In this document: piece by piece, positions 40,662-48,671 of the stretch | Layout of the letters: the number at the start of each line of letters is the position of its first letter | Numbering within the stretch: the first letter of the stretch is position 1 | Assembly: GCF_008923725.1 (NCBI RefSeq) | Contig: NZ_WBPF01000009.1 | Span: forward strand, 1-48,671 | DNA from: Bacillus sp. CH140a_4T | GTDB lineage: Bacteria; Bacillota; Bacilli; Bacillales; Bacillaceae_G | Length of the DNA stretch: 48,671 bases | Reading direction: 5' to 3' | Notes under the pieces: generated by a model | What the model was told of the DNA's origin: nothing | Databases searched by the model: none | The model's input: only the letters and a program-made list of their open reading frames with translations | Made by a program: the position numbers and the translations under genes

Positions 40662-42059
40662 ATGCAACGAAGAAAATCTTTAGCGCTTTCTATTCCATAT
40701 CAGTTAGATTTCTTTAAGCAGTACAAATTTCTTTCTAAGGATAAACCGCAACATATTTTGTTAGAGAGTGGACGTGGCGGTCGTTATAACATTGTGGGGT
40801 TGAACCCAGTAGCGGTAATCCGAGGGAAGGGTGAAACGTTACATATAAGCGAAAGTGGTAAGGAAACAATAAAACAAGGAAACCCATTAGATTTAATGCA
40901 GGAATATATGGAGCGATGGAAGATGGACTATAATCCGGAATACCCGCCATTTCAAGGTGGTGCAATTGGTTACTTTAGTTATGATTGCATCCGTTATATT
41001 GAAAAACTCCCTTCCCATGCGGAGGATGACATTAATATACCTGATATATTCTTTTTGTTATTTGATGATGTGTTTGTGTACGATCAAAAAGAAAAAGTAT
41101 TATGGCTTATTACACATTATGTAGATAAGCATGAAGAGGCAAAAGAGCGATTAAATGAATGGAAGATTCTTTGGGCGACAGAAGCGCCAGAAGTGAACAT
41201 ACCGTTTGCATGCCGTGAAGAGAAAAGTGAAGCAGTTGCTTTTACAGAAGAAAGCTTTATGAAGGCGGTTGAATGTATTCAAGAATATATTGGTGCTGGT
41301 GATGTGTTCCAAGTAAACTTGTCGACAAGGCAAGAAAGAACGTTACAAACACACCCGCTAGAAATTTATACAAGTCTTCGTGAAATTAATCCATCTCCAT
41401 ATATGGGTTACTTGGAGCTCGGGGATTTTCAAATTGTTAGTGGATCGCCAGAGTTGCTAATTAAGAAAAAAGGAACCGAGGTAAGTACAAGACCAATTGC
41501 TGGAACGAGATCTAGAGGGGCGAATGAGCAAGAGGATGAAGAATTAGCAAAAGAATTAATTGAGAACGAAAAAGAAAGAGCAGAGCACGTCATGCTTGTG
41601 GATTTAGAACGAAATGATTTAGGGCGTGTTTGTAAGTATGGCACTGTAGAAGTAGATGAATTTATGGTAATAGAGAAATACTCACATGTTATGCATATTG
41701 TTTCTAATGTGCGTGGTGAGGTGGATGAAGATAAAGATGCTTTTGATTTAGTGAAGGCTGTATTCCCTGGGGGAACAATTACTGGTGCCCCGAAAATACG
41801 TACGATGGAAATTATTGAAGAATTAGAACCTGTTCGCAGAGGGATTTATACAGGTTCAATCGGTTGGATCGGTTATTCTGGAGATACAGAATTGAATATT
41901 GTAATTAGAACACTTCTTGCTAAAGATGGAAAAGCGCATGTACAAGCAGGAGCGGGAATTGTAATTGATTCGAATCCGGAAAATGAATATAAAGAGTCGT
42001 TAAAAAAGGCGATTGCTTTATGGCGTGCAAAAGAACGTAGCGAAGAAACGGTTAGGTGA
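40662..42059 (+). CDS. pabB: Aminodeoxychorismate synthase component I
   Basis: A 465-residue chorismate-binding enzyme. With PabA it converts chorismate and glutamine to 4-amino-4-deoxychorismate for folate. The anthranilate-synthase-like N-terminal region (about 10-150) precedes the catalytic domain (about 200-455), which has PIAGTRSRG and GGTITGAPK. The ATG at 40662 follows GGGGTGTTGA. The longer open frame upstream starts inside a leader hairpin and is not used. It heads the folate operon, with pabA starting 6 nt after its stop. Confidence 0.95.
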   Translation: MQRRKSLALSIPYQLDFFKQYKFLSKDKPQHILLESGRGGRYNIVGLNPVAVIRGKGETLHISESGKETIKQGNPLDLMQEYMERWKMDYNPEYPPFQGGAIGYFSYDCIRYIEKLPSHAEDDINIPDIFFLLFDDVFVYDQKEKVLWLITHYVDKHEEAKERLNEWKILWATEAPEVNIPFACREEKSEAVAFTEESFMKAVECIQEYIGAGDVFQVNLSTRQERTLQTHPLEIYTSLREINPSPYMGYLELGDFQIVSGSPELLIKKKGTEVSTRPIAGTRSRGANEQEDEELAKELIENEKERAEHVMLVDLERNDLGRVCKYGTVEVDEFMVIEKYSHVMHIVSNVRGEVDEDKDAFDLVKAVFPGGTITGAPKIRTMEIIEELEPVRRGIYTGSIGWIGYSGDTELNIVIRTLLAKDGKAHVQAGAGIVIDSNPENEYKESLKKAIALWRAKERSEETVR

Positions 42060-42064
42060 GAGAA

Positions 42065-42652
42065 ATGATATTAATGATTGATAATTATGATTCTTTTACA
42101 TTTAATTTAGTGCAGTTTCTTGGAGAACTTGGACAAGAGCTTGTTGTTAAACGTAACGATGAAGTGACTATTTCAGATATTGAGAATATGAAACCAGACT
42201 TTTTAATGATTTCGCCAGGTCCTTGTAGTCCTAATGAAGCGGGTATTAGTATGGAGGTTATTCAATACTTTGCTGGAAAGATTCCGATTTTTGGGGTTTG
42301 TCTTGGGCATCAATCCATTGCACAAGTGTTTGGTGGAGAGGTTGTTCGTGCGGAGCGCTTAATGCATGGGAAAACGTCGCTTATGCATCATGACGGAAAG
42401 ACGATTTTTTCGGATATTCCTAATCCGTTTACTGCGACACGTTATCATTCCCTTATCGTTAAGAAAGAGACGTTACCTGAATGCTTAGAGGTAACATCTT
42501 GGACAGAAGAAGGGGAAATTATGGCGCTCCGTCATACAACATTACCGATTGAAGGTGTACAGTTCCATCCGGAATCAATTATGACTTCCCACGGGAAAGA
42601 GTTGTTGCAGAATTTCATTCGTAAATACAGTCGAAGTGTGACATCGTGTTAA
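42065..42652 (+). CDS. pabA: Aminodeoxychorismate/anthranilate synthase glutaminase
   Basis: A 195-residue class I glutamine amidotransferase with catalytic Cys79 (GVCLGHQ), His168 and Glu170 (FHPES). In B. subtilis this subunit (PabA/TrpG) is amphibolic and serves both folate and tryptophan synthesis, where it is controlled by TRAP. Whether that is so here cannot be decided without the rest of the genome. The ATG at 42065 is chosen, with AGGTGAGA overlapping the end of pabB. It overlaps pabC by 7 nt. Confidence 0.95.
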   Translation: MILMIDNYDSFTFNLVQFLGELGQELVVKRNDEVTISDIENMKPDFLMISPGPCSPNEAGISMEVIQYFAGKIPIFGVCLGHQSIAQVFGGEVVRAERLMHGKTSLMHHDGKTIFSDIPNPFTATRYHSLIVKKETLPECLEVTSWTEEGEIMALRHTTLPIEGVQFHPESIMTSHGKELLQNFIRKYSRSVTSC

Positions 42653-43503
42653 TTTACGTAAATGGTGAGTATGTAGAAGCAAGTGAAGCGAGAATTTCTC
42701 CTTATGATCATGGTTATTTATATGGTCTTGGAGTTTTTGAGACATTTCGTATTTATAATGGTCATCCTTTCTTGTTGGATGATCATTATGACCGTTTAAT
42801 GGATGCGCTGGATATATTGCAAATTAAATGGACAATGACGAAAGATGAAGTGCTGCTTATTTTGAAGAATTTACTCGTTAAGAATGAATTAGAGCATGCA
42901 TATGTACGTTTTAATGTATCAGCGGGTATAGATGAAATTGGATTGCAAACGGAAATGTATGAAGAGCCGTCTGTTATTGTTTTTATAAAACCTTTAGCAG
43001 CCCCGGGAGATGTAGTGGAAAAAGAAGGGGTTGTTTTAAAACAAGTGCGAAATACACCAGAGGGTGCGTCTCGCTTAAAGTCTCATCATTATTTAAATAA
43101 CATTTTAGGAAAACGTGAAATTGGAAATGTTGTGAATAAGGAAGGTATCTTCCTTACTGAAGCAGGTTATGTTGCAGAGGGGATTGTTTCGAATCTCTTT
43201 TTCGTGAAAGGTGATATTTTGTATACACCTTCGTTAAAAACAGGGATTTTAAATGGTATCACTCGTGCGTTTATTATAAAGGTTGCTGAAGAGCTGGGTA
43301 TAGAAGTAAAGGAAGGTTTCTTTACAAAAGATACATTACTTTCAGCTGATGAAGTTTTCGTAACAAACTCGATTCAAGAAATTGTTCCACTTTATCATAT
43401 AGAGGGACGAGATTTCCCGGGTAAAGTAGGTATGGTTACAAAAAGATTTATAAATCTTTTTGTAATGCAGAGAGAGAGATTGTGGAGCAGAAATGAATTG
43501 TGA
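42646..43503 (+). CDS. pabC: Aminodeoxychorismate lyase
   Basis: A 285-residue fold-type IV PLP enzyme that splits aminodeoxychorismate into p-aminobenzoate and pyruvate. The PLP Lys145 is in LKSHHYLNN. The N-terminal [27 protein letters not shown] is typical of the group that includes D-amino acid and branched-chain aminotransferases, but the operon context fixes the role. It starts at GTG 42646 with only a weak ribosome binding site (GAAGTGTGA), inside the end of pabA, so translational coupling is likely. Confidence 0.93.
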   Translation: MLIYVNGEYVEASEARISPYDHGYLYGLGVFETFRIYNGHPFLLDDHYDRLMDALDILQIKWTMTKDEVLLILKNLLVKNELEHAYVRFNVSAGIDEIGLQTEMYEEPSVIVFIKPLAAPGDVVEKEGVVLKQVRNTPEGASRLKSHHYLNNILGKREIGNVVNKEGIFLTEAGYVAEGIVSNLFFVKGDILYTPSLKTGILNGITRAFIIKVAEELGIEVKEGFFTKDTLLSADEVFVTNSIQEIVPLYHIEGRDFPGKVGMVTKRFINLFVMQRERLWSRNEL

Positions 43504-43519
43504 AGAGGAGATGTGTAGT

Positions 43520-44353
43520 TTGAAGTGGGATTATGATTTGCGCTGCGGCGAATATACATTGAACTTAAATGAAAAAACTTTAATTATGGGAATTTTAAAT
43601 GTAACACCAGATTCGTTTTCCGATGGTGGGAGTTACAACGAGGTAGAGGCTGCGGTGCGCCATGCAAAAGAAATGCGAGATGAAGGTGCTCATATTATTG
43701 ATATCGGCGGCGAATCTACTCGCCCGGGTTTTGCTAAAGTATCAGTGGAAGAAGAAATAAAGCGAGTTGTTCCGATGATTCAGGCTGTTTCAAAAGAAGT
43801 GAAATTGCCTATTTCTATCGACACGTATAAAGCTGAAGTTGCAAAACAAGCAATCGAAGCGGGCGCTCATATTATTAATGATGTTTGGGGAGCGAAGGCG
43901 GAACCGAAAATCGCTGAAGTTGCAGCTCATTACGATGTACCTATTATCTTGATGCATAATCGCGATAACATGAATTACCGCAATTTAATGGCTGATATGA
44001 TTGCTGATTTATATGACAGTATTAAAATTGCTAAAGATGCTGGTGTGCGAGATGAGAATATCATTTTAGACCCAGGCATTGGTTTTGCTAAAACACCCGA
44101 ACAAAATTTAGAAGCGATGCGTAATTTAGAGCAGTTAAACGTACTAGGTTATCCAGTTCTCTTAGGTACTTCAAGAAAGTCCTTTATTGGACATGTGTTA
44201 GATTTACCGGTAGAGGAACGTCTTGAGGGAACGGGAGCTACCGTTTGTCTTGGCATTGAAAAGGGCTGTGAGTTTGTTCGTGTTCATGATGTGAAGGAAA
44301 TGGCGCGTATGGCTAAGATGATGGATGCGATGATTGGTAAGGGGGTAAAGTAA
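43520..44353 (+). CDS. folP: Dihydropteroate synthase
   Basis: A 277-residue TIM-barrel enzyme that joins p-aminobenzoate to dihydropterin pyrophosphate; it is the target of sulfonamides. The pterin-binding GILNVTPDSFSDGG lies at 24-37 and the conserved loop ESTRPG at 65-70. The TTG at 43520 is preferred because GAAGAGGAG lies 9 nt upstream and the start MKWDYDLRCGEY matches the B. anthracis enzyme as I remember it. Earlier in-frame ATGs at 43493 and 43511 conflict with that ribosome binding site. It is called sul in B. subtilis. Confidence 0.95.
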   Translation: MKWDYDLRCGEYTLNLNEKTLIMGILNVTPDSFSDGGSYNEVEAAVRHAKEMRDEGAHIIDIGGESTRPGFAKVSVEEEIKRVVPMIQAVSKEVKLPISIDTYKAEVAKQAIEAGAHIINDVWGAKAEPKIAEVAAHYDVPIILMHNRDNMNYRNLMADMIADLYDSIKIAKDAGVRDENIILDPGIGFAKTPEQNLEAMRNLEQLNVLGYPVLLGTSRKSFIGHVLDLPVEERLEGTGATVCLGIEKGCEFVRVHDVKEMARMAKMMDAMIGKGVK

Positions 44354-44716
44354 TTGGATAAAATTTATATTCATGATATGGAGTTTTACGGTTATCATGG
44401 TGTATTCCCAGAGGAAAATAAATTGGGACAGAGATTTAAAGTAGACTTAACAGTGGAATTGGATTTGAAACAGGCAGGGGAAAGTGATGACTTAGAGCAT
44501 TCCGTCAATTATGGAGAGCTTTTCGAATTATGTAGGAAAGTTGTTGAAGATAGAACGTATAAGCTTGTAGAGAGCATTGCTGAAAATATCGCTACAGATA
44601 TATTGAAACAATATGAGAGTATTTCAAGATGTACAATAAAGGTAATTAAACCGGATCCGCCGATACCGGGACACTATCGTGCTGTAGCAGTGGAAATTAC
44701 GAGAGAACGTCCATGA
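44354..44716 (+). CDS. folB: Dihydroneopterin aldolase
   Basis: A 120-residue T-fold enzyme that converts dihydroneopterin to 6-hydroxymethyl-dihydropterin and glycolaldehyde. FYGYHGVFPEENKLGQ near the N-terminus and IKVIKPDPP near the C-terminus are signature segments. It starts at TTG 44354, directly after the folP stop, with AAGGGGGTAA as ribosome binding site inside folP. It ends in a 4-nt overlap with folK. Confidence 0.95.
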   Translation: MDKIYIHDMEFYGYHGVFPEENKLGQRFKVDLTVELDLKQAGESDDLEHSVNYGELFELCRKVVEDRTYKLVESIAENIATDILKQYESISRCTIKVIKPDPPIPGHYRAVAVEITRERP

Positions 44717-45228
44717 ATAATATAGCGTACATTGCATTAGGTTCAAATATTGGAGAGCGTTATACGTATTTAACTGAAGCGATTCAGTTTCTAAATAAAA
44801 ATCCCTATATCCAAGTTGAGGATGTTTCGTCTGTATATGAAACGGAACCAGTTGGCTATACTGACCAAAGTTGCTTTTTAAATTTAGTTATAAAAATTTC
44901 TACCAATTTCTCACCGCAAGAGTTATTGAAAGTAACGCAAAGAGTAGAAAATGATCTAGGAAGAAAAAGGGAAATTAGGTGGGGTCCGAGGACCATCGAC
45001 CTTGACATTTTACTATATAATCAAGAAAATATTGAAGCAGAGAATCTTATTGTTCCGCATCCGCGGATGTTCGAAAGAGCTTTTGTTATCGTTCCGTTGT
45101 TAGAGATTAATCAAGATATAAAACAAAACATTTCACGTTCACAAGTAGAAGAAATGAAAAGGCGAGAGGGAGTAACGGTATGGAAGCAGAAAAATGGGGA
45201 AGACGCATTCGTGCTTTTCGAAAGCTAA
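44713..45228 (+). CDS. folK: Hydroxymethyl-dihydropterin pyrophosphokinase
   Basis: A 171-residue HPPK that transfers pyrophosphate from ATP to hydroxymethyl-dihydropterin. ALGSNIGER at 8-16 and the catalytic RWGPRTIDLDIL at 89-100 with metal-binding Asp96 and Asp98 are clear. It starts on an ATGA overlap with folB. Its last 49 nt overlap yazB in another frame, so its C-terminal tail (from about Trp157) is shared DNA with the regulator's N-terminus. Confidence 0.95.
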   Translation: MNNIAYIALGSNIGERYTYLTEAIQFLNKNPYIQVEDVSSVYETEPVGYTDQSCFLNLVIKISTNFSPQELLKVTQRVENDLGRKREIRWGPRTIDLDILLYNQENIEAENLIVPHPRMFERAFVIVPLLEINQDIKQNISRSQVEEMKRREGVTVWKQKNGEDAFVLFES

Positions 45229-45383
45229 AAGGTTATACACAAGAAGGTTTTGCAAAAGAATTAGGGGTATCTGTATCTGTTTTAGGTGAAGTTGAGAGAG
45301 GGAATCGATCGCCTTCCCAAGATTTTGTAGTAGAAGTTGCTAAAGCATTAAAGGTCTCCATAGATGAGTTAATGCCAAAGTAA
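45180..45383 (+). CDS. yazB: Small XRE-family DNA-binding protein YazB
   Basis: A 67-residue protein that is almost entirely one Cro/C1-type helix-turn-helix (GRRIRAFRKLKGYTQEGFAKELGVSVSVLGEVERG). The recognition helix is near residues 29-38. GAGGGAG lies 7 nt before the ATG. It overlaps the 3' end of folK by 49 nt, and dusB follows 23 nt later. The same gene sits at the same place in B. subtilis, where its function is, to my knowledge, undescribed. The coupling to folate genes suggests it may act on this operon or on one-carbon metabolism, which is inference only. Confidence 0.9.
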   Translation: MEAEKWGRRIRAFRKLKGYTQEGFAKELGVSVSVLGEVERGNRSPSQDFVVEVAKALKVSIDELMPK

Positions 45384-45406
45384 CTATGAAGGAAGGAGTA
45401 AGTCGA

Positions 45407-46405
45407 GTGTTAAAAATCGCAAATATTGAGATGAAAAACCCGGTTGTGTTAGCACCGATGGCAGGAGTGTGTAACTCTGCATTCCGTTTGACAGTAAAAG
45501 AATTTGGTGCAGGCTTAGTTTGTGCTGAGATGGTAAGTGATAAAGCAATATTACTTAATAACAAAAGAACGTTAGATATGTTATATATTGATGAAAGAGA
45601 AAAGCCATTAAGTTTACAAATTTTTGGTGGAGAGAAAGAAACTCTTGTAGATGCTGCGAAATACGTAGATAAATATACGACAGCAGACATTATTGATATT
45701 AATATGGGTTGCCCAGTACCGAAAATCATTAAGTGTGATGCGGGAGCAAAGTGGCTTTTAGACCCAAATAAAATATATGAAATGGTAGCGGCAGTTGTAG
45801 ATGCTGTTGAAAAGCCAGTTACAGTTAAGATGCGTATTGGTTGGGATGCAGACCATATTTTTGCAATTGAGAATGCAAAAGCTGTTGAGCGTGCTGGTGG
45901 ACAAGCGGTAGCAGTTCATGGGCGTACACGAGTACAAATGTATGAAGGGAAAGCGGATTGGGATGTTATTAAACAAGTAAAGCAAGCTGTAAATATCCCG
46001 GTTATCGGAAATGGTGATGTCGAAACGCCACAAGATGCAAAGCGTATGCTTGATGAAATTGGTGTAGACGGTGTTATGATTGGTCGCGCTGCCCTTGGGG
46101 ACCCGTGGATGATTTATCGTACGGTAAAGTATTTGGAAACAGGTGAATTAATGCCGGAACCGACAGTGCGTGAGAAAATTGACGTATGTATGTTGCACCT
46201 AGATCGTCTTATCGATTTAAAGAACGAAAATGTCGCTGTAAGAGAGATGAGGAAGCATGCAGCTTGGTATTTAAAGGGTGTTCGTGGTAATGCAACTGTA
46301 CGTAATGGTATCAATGCTTGTAATACGCGTGAGGACCTTGCGAATGTATTAGGTGCGTTTGTAGAAGAAGTAGAAGCGAAACAACAAACAATTCACGTTG
46401 GTTAA
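45407..46405 (+). CDS. dusB: tRNA-dihydrouridine synthase DusB (YacF)
   Basis: A 332-residue FMN-dependent TIM-barrel enzyme that reduces uridines in tRNA; in B. subtilis the homologue has broad site specificity. APMAG at 16-20, catalytic Cys102 in NMGCP, and the FMN/tRNA-binding VHGRTR and GNGDV motifs are present. The GTG at 45407 is chosen because AAGGAG lies 7 nt upstream and the start MLKIANIEMKNPVV fits the family. An in-frame ATG at 45386 precedes that ribosome binding site. It is the last gene before a terminator. Confidence 0.94.
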   Translation: MLKIANIEMKNPVVLAPMAGVCNSAFRLTVKEFGAGLVCAEMVSDKAILLNNKRTLDMLYIDEREKPLSLQIFGGEKETLVDAAKYVDKYTTADIIDINMGCPVPKIIKCDAGAKWLLDPNKIYEMVAAVVDAVEKPVTVKMRIGWDADHIFAIENAKAVERAGGQAVAVHGRTRVQMYEGKADWDVIKQVKQAVNIPVIGNGDVETPQDAKRMLDEIGVDGVMIGRAALGDPWMIYRTVKYLETGELMPEPTVREKIDVCMLHLDRLIDLKNENVAVREMRKHAAWYLKGVRGNATVRNGINACNTREDLANVLGAFVEEVEAKQQTIHVG

Positions 46406-46421
46406 TAATAGATATAGAAGA

Positions 46422-46450
46422 TTGACATTCTTCTATACACTTCCTATAAT
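46422..46450 (+). promoter_or_regulatory. Perfect consensus sigma-A promoter upstream of lysS
   Basis: TTGACA, exactly 17 bp, then TATAAT: both hexamers match the consensus completely. It lies 17 bp after the dusB stop and only 18 bp before a terminator hairpin, so its transcript would be about 40 nt unless termination is bypassed. Confidence 0.8.
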
Positions 46451-46467
46451 TACGTGAAAGAAAGAAG

Positions 46468-46496
46468 AACTGCCAGCTAGTTGCTGGCAGTTTTTC
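46468..46496 (+). terminator. Terminator between dusB and lysS
   Basis: A perfect 10-bp stem AACTGCCAGC / GCTGGCAGTT with loop TAGTT is followed by TTTTC. It ends the folate-dusB unit and any transcript from the promoter at 46422-46450. Confidence 0.92.
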
Positions 46497-46511
46497 TAGT
46501 TGAGTAGAAAA

Positions 46512-46520
46512 TGCTATACT
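46512..46520 (+). promoter_or_regulatory. Extended -10 promoter of lysS
   Basis: TGCTATACT is an extended -10 element after the terminator and 44 bp before lysS. No good -35 is seen. It resembles the element before metG (TGATATACT). Confidence 0.5.
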
Positions 46521-46543
46521 GTATATATTGTAAAAATTAATAG

Positions 46544-48062
<1,519 letters not shown>

Positions 48063-48064
<2 letters not shown>

Positions 48065-48093
48065 GCTTTGGAGATTTCTCCAAAGCTTTTTTT
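48063..48093 (+). terminator. Terminator after lysS
   Basis: A perfect 12-bp stem AAGCTTTGGAGA / TCTCCAAAGCTT with a 2-nt centre (effective loop larger) runs into a T run. It starts on the lysS stop codon. Confidence 0.93.
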
Positions 48094-48214
48094 ATTTGAG
48101 TAAGAGCTACGTGGGGATAGTAGCTCTTGATGGTGCGAGAAATTATATTTATATAGAAGAAATGTGCTGTTTTTATACTTTTTTACTAAGTTAAAAATTT
48201 TATTAGAAAAACTA

Positions 48215-48243
48215 TTGCATTTTAATAATCAAACTGGTATATT
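48215..48243 (+). promoter_or_regulatory. rRNA promoter P1
   Basis: TTGCAT, 17 bp, TATATT, preceded by an A/T-rich stretch that could act as an UP element. It is spaced 93 bp from P2, as in tandem rrn promoters of B. subtilis. Confidence 0.75.
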
Positions 48244-48307
48244 TATATTCGTTGCCACGAAAGGTAACAAGCAAAACAAACGAAAAACAACTTATTGAAA
48301 AAAGTTG

Positions 48308-48336
48308 TTGACGAAAATATAACGAAATGTTATATT
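48308..48336 (+). promoter_or_regulatory. rRNA promoter P2
   Basis: TTGACG, 17 bp, TATATT, about 100 bp before mature 16S rRNA. Five of six matches in both hexamers. Confidence 0.85.
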
Positions 48337-48363
48337 GATAAAGTCGCTTCTGAGCGGCAGACA

Positions 48364-48378
48364 AGTTCTTTGAAAACT
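48364..48378 (+). promoter_or_regulatory. boxA-like antitermination site in the rRNA leader
   Basis: AGTTCTTTGAAAACT resembles the conserved Bacillus rrn leader boxA (TGTTCTTTGAAAACT as I remember it), which recruits Nus factors. Confidence 0.6.
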
Positions 48379-48436
48379 GAACGAAACAAACAACGTGAAA
48401 CGTCAATTTTTATTTTTAGATGCTAGACAAACTAAC

Positions 48437-48671
<235 letters not shown>

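Larger units (their letters stand above)
48065..48436 (+). other. lysS-rrn intergenic region and rRNA leader
   Basis: This 372-nt gap holds the lysS terminator, about 120 nt with no assignable signal, then tandem rRNA promoters P1 and P2, a boxA-like antitermination sequence and the 16S leader. I see no gene in it. Confidence 0.85.

Overview
The window is a chromosomal segment of a Bacillus cereus group bacterium (B. cereus/anthracis/thuringiensis type). The evidence is low-GC DNA, strong AGGAGG-type ribosome binding sites, a 16S rRNA 5' end with the cereus-type variable region, and a gene order that follows the rrn-to-lysS segment of the Bacillus subtilis map near the replication origin. It runs from the 3' end of a 5S rRNA gene (1-71) to the 5' end of the next 16S rRNA gene (48437-48671). 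Fifty protein genes are supported. All are on the + strand except abrB. Two tRNA genes (Met, Glu) sit in the middle.

Layout. 260-6763: csfB/gin, a YaaO-type decarboxylase, then tmk-holB-ricT-yabA and trmN6-yazA-rsmI (nucleotide supply, clamp loading, control of initiation, RNA modification). 6784-7589: abrB on the minus strand with its Spo0A-controlled promoter, and a B. cereus-group bcr1-like repeat just upstream of metG. 7590-16810: metG, tatD, rnmV-rsmA, yabG, veg, sspF, ispE, purR-ridA, spoVG. 17135-24722: glmU-prs, pth, fin, mfd, spoVT. 24955-30268: yabM-yabN-rqcP-yabP-yabQ-divIC-yabR. 30429-30587: two tRNAs. 30848-39404: spoIIE, tilS-hpt-ftsH, coaX-hslO. 39518-48064: cysK, the folate operon pabB-pabA-pabC-folP-folB-folK-yazB-dusB, and lysS. 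48215-48671: tandem rRNA promoters, leader and 16S start.

Two themes run through it. One is growth housekeeping: PRPP, UDP-GlcNAc, CoA, folate, tRNA charging and modification, ribosome maturation and rescue. The other is sporulation control across stages: AbrB and SpoVG at the transition state, SpoIIE and Fin for sigma-F, Gin and SpoVT for sigma-G, SspF in the forespore, YabP/YabQ in the mother cell, YabG in the late mother cell. Recognisable promoters match these roles: sigma-H for spoVG, sigma-K for yabG, sigma-G types for sspF, fin and spoVT, and a 21-bp-spacer Spo0A-type promoter for spoIIE.

I found no prophage, insertion sequence, CRISPR array, defence island or recognisable new multi-gene system. 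The least ordinary items are the bcr1-like element abutting the metG promoter, a perfect consensus sigma-A promoter that runs straight into a terminator upstream of lysS, the small uncharacterised regulator YazB overlapping the folate operon, and several genes of the B. subtilis order that are absent here. Gene identities rest on remembered family sequences, not on database searches.
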